Origin: Motiliproteus sp036960175
Lineage (GTDB): Bacteria > Pseudomonadota > Gammaproteobacteria > Pseudomonadales > Balneatricaceae
Assembly (NCBI GenBank): GCA_036960175.1
Contig: JBALWH010000023.1
Coordinates: forward strand, 1-64,000
Reading direction: 5' to 3'
DNA: 64,000 nt
Shown here piece after piece: positions 24,528 to 33,506 of this stretch (position 1 is its first letter; the number at the start of each line of letters is the position of its first letter). The notes below the pieces were generated by a model, which had not been told where the DNA came from, did no database searches, and saw only the letters and a program-made list of their open reading frames with translations. The position numbers were made by a program, and so were the translations under genes.

Positions 24528-25376
24528 ATGATACAGGACTCATCTAATCGATATCAGTTCAACGATCTTCTGAGATTGATGGAGTGTCTCAGAGATAGCG
24601 AAAGCGGCTGCCCCTGGGATCAGAAGCAGACCCTGGAGACCATCGTTCCTCATACTTTGGATGAGGTCTATGAGGTGATCGATACCATTGAACGTCAGGA
24701 TTACCCTCATCTGCAGGACGAACTGGGCGACCTGTTGTTCCAGGTGGTGTTCTACGCGCAGATCTGTCGGGAACAGGAGCGTTTTGAGTTCGCTGATATC
24801 GTCGATGGCCTGGTACGAAAATTACTGCGACGCCATCCTCATGTATTTCCCGACGGAACTTTAAATAGTTTTGGCGCTGGCAGTGCACTCACTGAGGCCG
24901 AGATTAAACGCAACTGGGAGCGCATCAAGTCTCAGGAGCGCAATGACAAAGATCAGCAGGCGTCGACGCAAGATTCGGTGTTGAATGATATTTCGGTGGG
25001 CTTACCGGCGTTAATGAAGGCCCATAAACTTCAGAAACGGGCCGCATCGGTAGGTTTCGACTGGCAGCAGCTTGCTCCGGTGCTGGATAATCTTGATGAT
25101 GAGATCAAAGAGCTGCGAGAAGCCATTGCGGATAATGATCAGGATGGCATTGCAGACGAACTCGGGGATCTGTTCTTTTCCTGCGTTAATCTGGCCCGGC
25201 ATCTGAAGCAGGATTCTGAGCAGGTGTTACGACAGTCAAATGCCAAGTTTGAACGCCGCTTTCGACGGGTTGAACAGCTGGCCCAGGCTGCTAACGTCGA
25301 TATGGCTACATCCTCCGAACAGCAGCTTGACCAGCTCTGGTGTCAAGCCAAACAGCAGTTGACGCAAGAAAAATAG
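24528..25376 (+). CDS. mazG: Nucleoside triphosphate pyrophosphohydrolase MazG
   Basis: Hydrolyses NTPs/dNTPs to NMP and pyrophosphate; in E. coli it modulates ppGpp levels. Two MazG repeats are present: residues about 15-125 (SGCPWDQKQTLETIVPHTLDEVYEV, ELGDLLFQVVFYAQ) and 165-260 (VGFDWQ, DEIKELREA, ELGDLFFSCVNLARHL). 282 residues. ATG 24528 is chosen as the conserved N-terminus; the frame runs into relA without conservation. Forms a relA-mazG unit. Confidence 0.94.
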   Translation: MIQDSSNRYQFNDLLRLMECLRDSESGCPWDQKQTLETIVPHTLDEVYEVIDTIERQDYPHLQDELGDLLFQVVFYAQICREQERFEFADIVDGLVRKLLRRHPHVFPDGTLNSFGAGSALTEAEIKRNWERIKSQERNDKDQQASTQDSVLNDISVGLPALMKAHKLQKRAASVGFDWQQLAPVLDNLDDEIKELREAIADNDQDGIADELGDLFFSCVNLARHLKQDSEQVLRQSNAKFERRFRRVEQLAQAANVDMATSSEQQLDQLWCQAKQQLTQEK

Positions 25377-25406
25377 CAGCCCCTCTTAGCGCCTTTACCA
25401 GGAGCT

Positions 25407-26222
25407 TTATTGGTTCTCAATAAATTCTTTGATGGCTGGCCAATACCCTTCTTCATCGGCAATCGTAAGGTGGTTGGCCCTCGGGAAACTCAGACTTAGA
25501 ACTTTCCCTTGCCAGCTTTTTTCCAATTCCTGCCCGTGTTCATGTGGCACTACCTGGTCGCGGCCAGCGAGCAAACTCAATAGAGGCGTATTGATTTGTG
25601 GCGCTAAAGCGACGGAGTTAAAGCGGTGCTTCAGCAGCCAGCGCACGGGTAGTAACGGGTAATGCTGGGATGCTACTGCAGTCAGGCTATCAAAGGGGGT
25701 GACCAGTACCACCGCGTCTACCGGACGTTGACTGGCGACGTAGGCGGCAACCCCAGAACCCAAACTGCGGCCAAAGAGAATAATCTGGCTTGGGTCCTGT
25801 ACGCTTTTGAAATGGTCAAAGGCGGCCAGGGCATCTGATTTTAGCGTTGATTCCGAAGGCGTGCCGCTGCTGTCACCGTAACCCCGGTAGTTGAGGAATA
25901 GAAAAGAGCTATCTAAGTGCTGCTGAAAATAGGGGATATTCCAGGATGTTTCTTCAGCATTGCCGCCATAGTAAATGATCAGGGGGCCGGGAGTTGATTG
26001 TTGCGGTTTTGCTTGTTCTGATTGTTTAGCGGGGACATACCAACCCTGCAGCAAATGGCCTTCATTTTCAATAGACACCTGATAGGGCTGGAAACGCGCG
26101 CGGTCACTGGCATCCAAAGTCAGGGGGTGGAAGATCAAGCGTTCCTGAAATAAAAACACCAGGCTGGCGATCAAGCCATATAGCAACAGCAAAACGGCCA
26201 GTAGTTTAATGAACGTAGACAT
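25407..26222 (-). CDS. Alpha/beta hydrolase, BEM46/YfhR-like, membrane-anchored
   Basis: Serine hydrolase of unknown substrate. One N-terminal transmembrane anchor (about residues 4-26), then FQERLIFHPLTL. The nucleophile is in FGRSLGSGVAAYVAS, the acid in LAGRDQVVP and the histidine in FPRANHLTIADE, so the triad is complete. The NYRGYGDSSGTPSE loop is typical of this group. The start overlaps the stop of the NUDIX gene by one base, so the two are co-transcribed. Confidence 0.85.
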   Translation of the reverse strand: MSTFIKLLAVLLLLYGLIASLVFLFQERLIFHPLTLDASDRARFQPYQVSIENEGHLLQGWYVPAKQSEQAKPQQSTPGPLIIYYGGNAEETSWNIPYFQQHLDSSFLFLNYRGYGDSSGTPSESTLKSDALAAFDHFKSVQDPSQIILFGRSLGSGVAAYVASQRPVDAVVLVTPFDSLTAVASQHYPLLPVRWLLKHRFNSVALAPQINTPLLSLLAGRDQVVPHEHGQELEKSWQGKVLSLSFPRANHLTIADEEGYWPAIKEFIENQ

Positions 26223-26788
26223 TATTCAGTTTTTTGTTGTGATCGGAGCAGCGCCAACTTCAGCAGCCCTGTGACACTCAGGCCATCGCGGATACGGCCA
26301 TCCAGCGCCCAATTTATCGCTTCGGCCAGGGGCAGGCGCTTGATTTGCAAATCTTCAGTGTCGTCAAAGGCGGTATCTCCTAAGGTCAGATTTTCGGCTA
26401 GGTAGACTACCCCTTCTTCATCGGTCACTGAGTTGGAAATATCAACCCGTAGTATTTCTTGAAATCTCCCTGCACGCAGCCCAGTTTCTTCCGCCAGTTC
26501 GCGACTGGCCCCGACAACAGGATCTTGATCCAATGGATGTCCGCCCATCGGAATTTCCCAGCTATAGGCCTGCAACGCATAGCGATACTGGCCAACCAGC
26601 CAGGTATAGCCTTCATCATCTACGGGAATAATAGCCACGGCGCGATTGCGAAACTTAACTACCCCGTAGATTCCTTCACCGCCATTGGGGTTGATAACTT
26701 GATCTTCCTGCAACTGTAACCAGGGGTTCTCATAGATCAGTCGGGAGTTGAGGGTGGTCCAGGGGTTGATGTTTTCGTCTCGACCCAT
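26222..26788 (-). CDS. NUDIX hydrolase, ADP-ribose pyrophosphatase-like
   Basis: Cleaves a nucleoside diphosphate linked to another group, most likely ADP-ribose or a nucleotide sugar. The Nudix box runs GGHPLDQDPVVGASRELAEETG: the catalytic REXXEE is intact, while the upstream glutamate is replaced by aspartate/asparagine-like spacing common in ADP-ribose pyrophosphatases. 188 residues. AGGAAGG precedes the ATG. It precedes the alpha/beta hydrolase gene with a one-base overlap. Confidence 0.85.
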   Translation of the reverse strand: MGRDENINPWTTLNSRLIYENPWLQLQEDQVINPNGGEGIYGVVKFRNRAVAIIPVDDEGYTWLVGQYRYALQAYSWEIPMGGHPLDQDPVVGASRELAEETGLRAGRFQEILRVDISNSVTDEEGVVYLAENLTLGDTAFDDTEDLQIKRLPLAEAINWALDGRIRDGLSVTGLLKLALLRSQQKTE

Positions 26789-26893
26789 AAGGGCACCTTC
26801 CTAAGCTGTGACTGTTATCACCAGCATAGCGCCTGATGGGCTATAGCAGAAGAGGAGGGGTATCAATCGAGAGGTTTTTAGCACGCAAATCAA

Positions 26894-26929
26894 GGGAATA
26901 AGCCTGCGATTCTAGGTCGAACCGCAGGC
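26894..26929 (-). terminator. Probable terminator of fabI
   Basis: GCCTGCG (26902-26908) pairs with CGCAGGC (26923-26929), loop 14 bases. On the minus strand it is followed by TTATTCCC. The stem is good but the T tract is poor. It lies 21 bases past the fabI stop. Confidence 0.45.
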
Positions 26930-26949
26930 AGAAAACGCGGTTAATCAGA

Positions 26950-27720
26950 TTAACCGACGATGTTTACACCATGATCTACATAGTGAATAGTTCCGGTTAC
27001 GCCTGTCGAAAGGTCGCTCAGATAGTAAAGAGCAGCATTACCGACTTCTGTGATGGTGGGCAGTTTATGGTCGACAGATTTTTCCTGGTTGTAACGCAGC
27101 ATGCTGTCGAAATCTTTGATGCCACTGGCCGCACGAGTAGCGATGGTGCCGGGAGAAATGCAATTTACGCGAATACCTTGTGGACCCAGGTCCCGCGCCA
27201 GGTAGCGGGTTGAGGCCTCAAGGGCAGCCTTTGCAACGCCCATGACGTTATAGTCTTCTACGGCCATGGCACTTCCCAGGTAGGAGAAGTTAACCAGGCC
27301 GCCGCCGTTGGTCATCAACGGTTTGGCCAGTCGCGCCATTTCGATAAAGCTGTAGCAGGAAACGTCCATCGCCTGCAGGAAACCATTTCTGGAACAGTCA
27401 GAAATGGGGGCTCTGAGATCTTCCATTGGGCAGAAAGCGATGGAGTGGATGAGGCCGTCTAGACGTCCCCACTTTTGCTCGATTTCCACGAACAGCTGCT
27501 GTAGTTGGCCTTCTTGACTGACGTCCAGAGGCAGCAACATATCGGCTTCCAGTTCAGCAGCTAGCGGTTCAACAAAACGTTTAGCTTTTTCGTTCAGGTA
27601 AGTGATACATAGCTCGGCGCCTTGCTCACGCAGCACTTTGGCGCAACCGTAAGCGATACTCTGTTCATTGGCTATGCCGACGATCAGAATTTTCTTACCT
27701 TTCATGATGGAATGGCTCAT
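26950..27720 (-). CDS. fabI: Enoyl-ACP reductase FabI
   Basis: NADH-dependent enoyl-ACP reductase completing the fatty-acid elongation cycle. N-terminal GKKILIVGIANEQSIAYG is the FabI cofactor loop. The catalytic residues are Tyr147 (FSYLGS), Tyr157 and Lys164 (YNVMGVAKAALEAS), equivalent to E. coli 146/156/163. The segment FCPMEDLRAPISDCSR replaces the usual FAPGDQLDGDYV, suggesting a FabI2-type paralogue like those found with Pta-AckA genes. 256 residues. It may serve a specialised role if a second fabI or fabV exists. Confidence 0.88.
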   Translation of the reverse strand: MSHSIMKGKKILIVGIANEQSIAYGCAKVLREQGAELCITYLNEKAKRFVEPLAAELEADMLLPLDVSQEGQLQQLFVEIEQKWGRLDGLIHSIAFCPMEDLRAPISDCSRNGFLQAMDVSCYSFIEMARLAKPLMTNGGGLVNFSYLGSAMAVEDYNVMGVAKAALEASTRYLARDLGPQGIRVNCISPGTIATRAASGIKDFDSMLRYNQEKSVDHKLPTITEVGNAALYYLSDLSTGVTGTIHYVDHGVNIVG

Positions 27721-27763
27721 TCAGTTTAAGTCCTGTGTATAGATTAAAAATAGTGTTTCTTAG

Positions 27764-27818
27764 GGTCGCTTTCCGAAAATTGACATCTGGGATAGCGACC
27801 AGTGATTGTCTGGGATAG
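27764..27818. repeat. Inverted and direct repeats between fabI and the cytochrome gene
   Basis: GGTCGCT (27764-27770) and AGCGACC (27794-27800) form a seven-base inverted repeat. TCTGGGATAG occurs twice (27786-27795 and 27809-27818), 23 bases apart. The cluster sits in the 143-base divergent promoter gap and looks regulatory. No known operator is recognised. Confidence 0.4.
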
Positions 27819-27863
27819 AATTTTCGCCGTTTACTCGAGTCTCATGTTGTTCAGGATGTTTCT

Positions 27864-28217
27864 ATGTCGCGCAATGTTATCGCCTTTGTTTCCGCCTTCA
27901 TGATCGGCTGCTGTTCTGCCCAGGCAGAAGAGGTTCGTTACCAGCCTACAATTAAAGCGATCTTTGACCCGCACTGTGTGGAGTGTCACTCAGGCTGGTT
28001 TCCCGACGGTGGGTTGCGGCTGAATTCTCTTGAAAATATCCATGAAGGCGGCAAGCAAGGCGCAGCCGTCATACCTGGTCAGCCGGAAAAAGGCTGGTTG
28101 ATAAATCTGGTTCGCACTAAGCCCGGACGTTATAGCAATATGCCGCCGGGCGAGGCGCAACTCAGTGATCAACAGATCAGTCTGATTCAACAGTGGATAG
28201 CGGATGGTGCGCGCTAG
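27864..28217 (+). CDS. Small secreted c-type cytochrome-like protein
   Basis: A 117-residue exported haem protein. The signal peptide is residues 1-21 (cleaved after AQA). CVECH is a single haem c attachment site near residue 38, and YSNMPPGEAQLS supplies a likely axial methionine. GGLRLNSLENIHEGGKQG and PGQPEKGWLINLV resemble the planctomycete-type cytochrome c domain. It is plus-strand, inserted between the minus-strand fabI and ackA, ending seven bases before the ackA stop. Electron partner unknown. Confidence 0.8.
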   Translation: MSRNVIAFVSAFMIGCCSAQAEEVRYQPTIKAIFDPHCVECHSGWFPDGGLRLNSLENIHEGGKQGAAVIPGQPEKGWLINLVRTKPGRYSNMPPGEAQLSDQQISLIQQWIADGAR

Positions 28218-28223
28218 TCAGTA

Positions 28224-29414
28224 TCAGCCAGCGTGCAATACCTCCAGGCCGTGGAGGGCGAGCATGGCTTCCTCATCGGTAGCAATGACCCGAACACAGA
28301 TACGACTGTCAGGTGTGCTGATTATTTCGGCGCCTTGGTTATTGGCTTCTTCATCTAATTCAACACCAAGCCAGCGGCAACGATTGACGATAGCCGCGCG
28401 TATAGGGGCGCTGTTTTCTCCGACGCCGCCGGTGAATACGATCTGGTCTAGGCCTTCAAGGGCTGCGCTCAAACTACCAACCTCTCTGCCGGCACGGTAG
28501 GTGAACAGGTCGATAGCTTCCTGCGCTTCGGCCTTGTCGCTGTCCAGTAACTCCTTCATATCACTGCTGATACCAGAAACACCCAACCAACCGCTCTCTT
28601 TATAAAGCAGTCGTTCCAAGCGTTCGGCATCCATACCGTGATGACGCATCAGATATAGCAACACACCTGGATCGATGGCACCGGTGCGGCTGCCCATGGG
28701 GAGGCCATCAACGGCGGTAAAGCCCATGGTGGAGGAGACACTCTTGCCTTGGCTAATAGCGCACATGCTGGCGCCAGCTCCAAGGTGGGCAACGATGGTG
28801 CGGCTAGTTGCCATATCCGGAGCAGTTAGCTCTAACTGACGCTGGATAAATTCGTAGGACAGACCGTGGAACCCATAACGACGGACGCCTTCTTGAGTCA
28901 GGTGTCGAGGTAGCGCAAAATCGGTGGCTTCTTTCGCCTGGCCGCTGTGGAACATGGTATCGAAACAGGCGATCTGTGGCAGATGCGGCAATAATCGAGC
29001 GCAGGCTTCGATCAACTTCAAGTTATAAGGTTGATGCAAAGGTGCCAGGGGGATAAAAGCTCTTAACTGGTCTAAGTTATCTTCGGTAATACGCTCTGGG
29101 GCGGAAAATAACCGGCCGCCATGGACCACTCGATGACTGATAGCGCTGATGGGCTCGTCGGGTGCGTGTGTTCGCAGCCAGCTCAATACCAGGTCAAGGC
29201 AGTCTTGATGGCGGTGGTCTTCGGCAATGGCAGAAAAATCAGGGGATGACTTTTCCAGCAGCTGACCTTTATTGTCGCGCACACTAAATGTGGGATGCTC
29301 AAGTATGTTGGCCAACTTAAAGCTGTAAAGCAGTTCCTGGGTTTCGTCAGGAACGGTGAATAGCGAGCATTTAAGGCTAGAAGATCCGCCATTAACTGTA
29401 AGTATATTGTTCAT
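28224..29414 (-). CDS. ackA: Acetate kinase (acetate/propionate kinase family)
   Basis: Interconverts acetyl phosphate and acetate with ATP/ADP. Phosphate-binding VNGGSSSLKCSLF at the N-terminus, HRVVHGG near residue 93, CFDTMFHSG, RYGFHGLSYEF, VAHLGAGASM and FTGGVGENSAPIR are all in place. 396 residues. Its ATG overlaps the stop of the phosphotransacetylase gene by four bases. A propionate preference cannot be excluded. Confidence 0.93.
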   Translation of the reverse strand: MNNILTVNGGSSSLKCSLFTVPDETQELLYSFKLANILEHPTFSVRDNKGQLLEKSSPDFSAIAEDHRHQDCLDLVLSWLRTHAPDEPISAISHRVVHGGRLFSAPERITEDNLDQLRAFIPLAPLHQPYNLKLIEACARLLPHLPQIACFDTMFHSGQAKEATDFALPRHLTQEGVRRYGFHGLSYEFIQRQLELTAPDMATSRTIVAHLGAGASMCAISQGKSVSSTMGFTAVDGLPMGSRTGAIDPGVLLYLMRHHGMDAERLERLLYKESGWLGVSGISSDMKELLDSDKAEAQEAIDLFTYRAGREVGSLSAALEGLDQIVFTGGVGENSAPIRAAIVNRCRWLGVELDEEANNQGAEIISTPDSRICVRVIATDEEAMLALHGLEVLHAG

Positions 29415-30358
29415 TGAATCCCTTTAAATGTGTGGTGTTGGACTTGTAAGGCGGCAAGGGCACAAGATGCCAAGCGTCCAAGAGGTTTTTCTGCGCGGCT
29501 GGTGAGTACGATAGGGACTCGGGCACCGAGAACCAGGCCTGCTGATTTTGCGTTGGCTAGGTAGATTAACTGTTTGGCGATCATATTGGCCGCTTCCAGA
29601 TTGGGTGCTAGCAAAATATCAGCATCCCCAGCGACGGGTGAAATGATATGTTTATCGTGCGCCGCTTCCAGAGAAATGGCGTTATCGAACGCCAATGGAC
29701 CGTCGATGATGCCGCCGGTGATCTGGCCGCGATCGGACATTTTGCATAATGCGGCTGCATCAATGGTGCTTTGCATGGTCGATTTTACTTTCTCAACCGC
29801 TGCCAGTATCGCTACCTTGGGTTGTGCGATGCCCAGAGCGTGGGCAAAGAAGATCGCATTCTGAATCATGTCTCTTTTGATATTCAGGTCGGGCTCAATA
29901 TTGATGGCTGCATCTGTGATCATCAGCGGTTTGTGGTAATTGGGGACATCTAACATAAACAGGTGGCTGAGACGTCTGTCGGTTCGCACCCCTTTGGTTT
30001 TGTGAACCACTGTCCTGAGCATTTCATCGGTGGAAAGGCCTCCCTTCATCAGGATATCGACTTCGCACTGACGTGCCATCGCTACTGCGATTTCGGCGGC
30101 ATCATGGCTGTGGGCGGCATTAACAATGGTGAGGCCGCTGATGTTAATCTGCTCCGCATCGGCGACTGCGCGAATTTTACTTTCGGGGCCTACTAGAATG
30201 GGTTCAATGATATTGTGGTTAGCGGCTTCGACTGCGCCCAACAGGCTATTGCGATCGACAGGATGGATCACCGCGGTACGTACCGTATCGGTTTTGGCTG
30301 CCTGTTGAACAAAAAATTCAAGCTGATCATGAGCGGGTGGTTGCTGATCAAGAACCAT
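29411..30358 (-). CDS. Phosphate acetyl/butyryltransferase family enzyme
   Basis: Transfers an acyl group between CoA and phosphate, supplying acyl phosphate to the adjacent kinase. The 315-residue protein has the PTA_PTB core (MKGGLSTDEMLRTVV, MLDVPNYHKPLMITDAAINI, ITGGIIDGPLAFDNAIS). It lacks the MaoC-like hydratase domain fused to some homologues and the large regulatory N-terminus of E. coli Pta. GAGG lies seven bases before the ATG. It is the first gene of a two-gene minus-strand operon with ackA. Acetyl versus butyryl specificity is open. Confidence 0.85.
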   Translation of the reverse strand: MVLDQQPPAHDQLEFFVQQAAKTDTVRTAVIHPVDRNSLLGAVEAANHNIIEPILVGPESKIRAVADAEQINISGLTIVNAAHSHDAAEIAVAMARQCEVDILMKGGLSTDEMLRTVVHKTKGVRTDRRLSHLFMLDVPNYHKPLMITDAAINIEPDLNIKRDMIQNAIFFAHALGIAQPKVAILAAVEKVKSTMQSTIDAAALCKMSDRGQITGGIIDGPLAFDNAISLEAAHDKHIISPVAGDADILLAPNLEAANMIAKQLIYLANAKSAGLVLGARVPIVLTSRAEKPLGRLASCALAALQVQHHTFKGIQ

Positions 30359-30442
30359 GGGTCTTCCTCGTTAAAGCCTGCGGCCTGACATATAAGGCCG
30401 AGATAAATCTAATCTGTTTAGATGACAAAGTGACGATGGACC

Positions 30443-30826
30443 TCAGTCCAGCGCCGTCTTTAGCGTTTCTTGATAGGGGGGCCAGCCCATGGGCTTACCG
30501 CCAAGAACATGCAAATGGATATGGTAGACAGTTTGACCACCGTTCTGGTTGCAGTTCATCACGGTCCTAAAGCCCTGATTTTCAAAGCCAAGCTGTGTTG
30601 CCAGCTTCGAGGCCGTCATTTGCATATAGCCGACGGTCTCGCAATCATCAGCCTCGATATCATTGCTGGTGCTGATATGCTTTTTAGGAATCACTAGAAA
30701 GTGATGGGGCGCCTGTGGATTTATATCCTGAAAGGCCAGGACCCGATCATCTTCGAACAAAATCTCGGTGGGAATTTGTTTGGCGATGATTTTGCAAAAT
30801 AGACAGTTTTCAGTATCGGCAGTCAT
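30443..30826 (-). CDS. hinT: HIT-family hydrolase HinT
   Basis: Purine nucleoside phosphoramidase of the histidine-triad family. The triad YHIHLHVLGG covers His102/104/106. The N-terminal CLFCKIIAKQIPTEILFEDD and LVIPKKHIS are typical. 127 residues, slightly longer than E. coli HinT because of the GWPPYQETLKTALD tail. Monocistronic. Confidence 0.92.
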   Translation of the reverse strand: MTADTENCLFCKIIAKQIPTEILFEDDRVLAFQDINPQAPHHFLVIPKKHISTSNDIEADDCETVGYMQMTASKLATQLGFENQGFRTVMNCNQNGGQTVYHIHLHVLGGKPMGWPPYQETLKTALD

Positions 30827-30983
30827 GGTAGTAGTCCTTGTTGGCCTGTTGCTCCTTCGATAATGCAGATCTAATTAGCATTACGCAGGTGCAGCAATTA
30901 TATAATCATATATCAGCAATTGATAATAGTGCAGCGCACCAATGTTTTGACATGCAGCAACTATTGTTCCTTCTGAAGAGCCG

Positions 30984-31331
30984 CTAGCCATTATAAGCAG
31001 CTATGACTTCAGTTGCCTGTTGATATTTATTGCCCACATAGATGCCGATGAGGGACATTTCCGAGAAATGGATCTGCAGGCATAGTTGTTCGAGAGGTCT
31101 AGGGTCGCGGCTAATATGCTGTCTAAAATCCTTAATGGCAAATGCGGTCTGTGTCTGTGCTTCCTGCTCCGGAGACAGTCCACTGCTTTTATGAAAGCGG
31201 TGATCGTGACAGTGTAATTCTGCTGTGTTTTTCTGCAGCTTTTGGGCAGCGTCATGTAGATTCATATGCCACAGGTAATCGGCACAATAGGCTGGCAGGG
31301 TGATTTGCTCATTTCTCAGGTAGTTGATCAT
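30984..31331 (-). CDS. Hypothetical cytoplasmic protein
   Basis: No family recognised. About 115 residues, rich in histidine and glutamine (ELHCHDHRFHKSSG, QLCLQIHFSE), with no signal peptide or membrane segment. The ATG at 31331 (MINYLRNEQIT) has GGAGGC six bases upstream, a convincing ribosome site; an earlier frame start lacks one. It stands alone between hinT and the malonyl-CoA decarboxylase gene. The strong ribosome site supports a real gene; function is unknown. Confidence 0.65.
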   Translation of the reverse strand: MINYLRNEQITLPAYCADYLWHMNLHDAAQKLQKNTAELHCHDHRFHKSSGLSPEQEAQTQTAFAIKDFRQHISRDPRPLEQLCLQIHFSEMSLIGIYVGNKYQQATEVIAAYNG

Positions 31332-31470
31332 GCTAATGCCTCCATTGATGTTCTGAAGGCAGTGTATGTGGGGCATTAGATTGGATCTAAGGACTTAGGC
31401 TTATTGCCGTTATTACCCGCAGCTATGGTGTTTATCGGCCCCTGTCTAATCAAGGCTCGTGGGGGAATTG

Positions 31471-32883
31471 TTAGTTCTTAAGCAGCGATAATATCTTTTT
31501 GTTGGCATTGATCAATCCATCAGCGCTGTAGTTTTCACTGTTGGTTTCAATATGGTCGAGGTCATAAAGATAGTTGACCATGAGTCCAGCCGAGCGTTGC
31601 AGGCCTTTGTTTGACTGGTCTGCCAGCCAGTTTAATTGTTCAATACGGGCGCCGTTGCTGAGGTGGAAATGGGCAACAGGGTCAAGGGCTTGATGGCCGC
31701 GCCGCTTCTCTTGTAGCAGGTAATGGCTGCACAAGCGCAGCAGTAGTGGTTGTAATTTATTGCTCGGTTCTTCGTTGGCATGCCAATCTGTCTGCAATAG
31801 GTGCATCAGCGGTTTTTCAGTACCATCCGGAACTAGGTCTACCACAGTCTGCCATTCTTCGGCGGAGATCAGTCCTTGGCTAGTCGGTTTGATGGTGCTA
31901 GTTAGCCAGCGTTGAAAGCCAGGGATAGGAGACAGGGTGGCGTAATGTTGTAGATTTGGATATTCCCGTTTTAGTACTGAAACCACTCGTTTTATCAGGA
32001 AGTTTCCAAAGCTGATGCCGGCGAGCCCCTGCTGCGCGTTGCTGATGGAGTAGAATATTGCAGTGTCGGCTTGCTCTGGTTCCATCGGAGGCTGGGTGTT
32101 ATCAAGCACGTCATGAATGTTGGTTGCCAGTCCTTTGACCAGTGCCACCTGGATAAAAATCAGTGGTTCATCGACCATACTTGGGTGAAAAAAAGCAAAT
32201 AGGCGACGATCCATGGCGAGCCTGTGTTTCAGATCTTCCCAGTCACGAATTTCATGGACAGCTTCGTATTCGATCAATTTTTCTAGGAGACTTGCCGGGC
32301 TGTCCCAGGTGATCTGTTGTAGCTTCAGAAAACCGACGTCAAACCAGGAAACCAGTAATTCACGGAGGTCTTGTTCCAGGTCGTGCAGTTGCTGATCGCC
32401 GGGTTCGCTCAGTCGCTGCATATCAGCGCGCATATCCACCAGGAATTTTATGCCCTGGGGCAGGGCGTTGAATTGGGTTAGAAGTTGTCTGCGTGGCGCA
32501 TCCAGATACTCTTTCAGTTGTTTTAAAAGACGTCTGCGTTGTTGTTTATCAGTGCTTTGCTGGTACTCAGATATCAAGGTTTCAATTTGATCCAGGGGCG
32601 TGTCGAAATGGGAGGCCAGAAGATTCAGAAATTGGTGCTTGCCGTTGTCATTCAGCCCCATGTAAGCGTTGCCAAGACGGGCTGCCCCTACACGGGCGGC
32701 GACATCACCACCCTGTGCCATGAGGCACGCATGTATCTGTTCGAGTAAACAGTTGTGTTCTTCTAAGGGTAGCTCAGGGCTGAGAGCCAGATCCAACGGG
32801 CATACGGAGCTCTGCCCCATCTCGCTCCAGGCTTTGCGCAGATGGGTCAGAGTTCTATCCAGAAAACTAAGGTTGGAATTCAT
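31471..32883 (-). CDS. Malonyl-CoA decarboxylase
   Basis: Converts malonyl-CoA to acetyl-CoA and CO2. The catalytic domain (about residues 180-470) has FAFFHPSMVDEPLIFIQVALVKGLA, AIFYSISNAQQGLAGISFGNFLIKRVV and ATLSPIPGFQRWL, with the catalytic His-Ser pair expected from these motifs. The helical N-terminal domain is present. The ATG at 32883 (MNSNLSFLDRTL) is preferred; the frame extends 48 codons further without conserved sequence. 470 residues. Isolated rather than with matB/matC, so a housekeeping role in removing malonyl-CoA from side reactions is likely. Confidence 0.9.
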   Translation of the reverse strand: MNSNLSFLDRTLTHLRKAWSEMGQSSVCPLDLALSPELPLEEHNCLLEQIHACLMAQGGDVAARVGAARLGNAYMGLNDNGKHQFLNLLASHFDTPLDQIETLISEYQQSTDKQQRRRLLKQLKEYLDAPRRQLLTQFNALPQGIKFLVDMRADMQRLSEPGDQQLHDLEQDLRELLVSWFDVGFLKLQQITWDSPASLLEKLIEYEAVHEIRDWEDLKHRLAMDRRLFAFFHPSMVDEPLIFIQVALVKGLATNIHDVLDNTQPPMEPEQADTAIFYSISNAQQGLAGISFGNFLIKRVVSVLKREYPNLQHYATLSPIPGFQRWLTSTIKPTSQGLISAEEWQTVVDLVPDGTEKPLMHLLQTDWHANEEPSNKLQPLLLRLCSHYLLQEKRRGHQALDPVAHFHLSNGARIEQLNWLADQSNKGLQRSAGLMVNYLYDLDHIETNSENYSADGLINANKKILSLLKN

Positions 32884-33048
32884 AGTTGGTCTCCATGCTC
32901 TGCAGTATAGCCCAGCGGTTAATGACATTATTCTCGATGGCCAGCAGAGCTTATATGTTGGGGACGTTATGTTTATGATAGCTTTTGTCGCCATATCGCC
33001 TTGGTTACAATAGGGCTGTTTATTCATATAAAACCGGAGATAAGATCA

Positions 33049-33309
33049 ATGCCCACCTATGATTACCGTTGCAACACCACCGGCGAATGCTACGAGGTGC
33101 AGCATTCCATGAGTGAAAAGCTGATGACCTGGGGCGAGTTGTGCGAGGCTGCAGGTATCGAGCCGGGTGCCGTGTCGCTGGATAGCCCGGTAGAGCGTTT
33201 GGCAACCGGTGGTCAGGTGGTCAAAAGCGGTGCTTTGAGAAACCCAGACTTGCCTCCGTGTGCGACCGGTGGCGGTTGCCAGAGTGGCGGCTGTGGTTTT
33301 TCGGGCTGA
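33049..33309 (+). CDS. FmdB-like zinc-ribbon protein with degenerate metal site
   Basis: An 86-residue protein starting MPTYDYRCN, the hallmark of FmdB/CxxC_CxxC_SSSS proteins. The usual second CxxC pair is missing: after Cys8 and Cys14 only Cys32 follows before a glycine/cysteine tail, CATGGGCQSGGCGFSG. The metal site may therefore be altered or tail-contributed. GGAG lies nine bases before the ATG. Function of the family is unclear. Confidence 0.75.
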   Translation: MPTYDYRCNTTGECYEVQHSMSEKLMTWGELCEAAGIEPGAVSLDSPVERLATGGQVVKSGALRNPDLPPCATGGGCQSGGCGFSG

Positions 33310-33506
33310 GGAGACTGTCGGAACCGACTGCGTCTTCGCAGGTCCAATTGGCGAGATTTTGGATCTGCTTGAGCAATAGGGCAATCCCGTCTTTATGGCG
33401 CAATAGCTTTGTCAGTCGCGCTTTCAATGAAAACGGCAGGAAGTGCAGCTCTCCGAGTTGCTGTATTTTCAGCGTTTAGATATAGGTCACAGGAGAGCGG
33501 TAGCAA

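Noticed and set aside
30363..30410. CGGCCT/AGGCCG hairpin after hinT
   Set aside because: Six pairs with a poor T tract; too weak to call.
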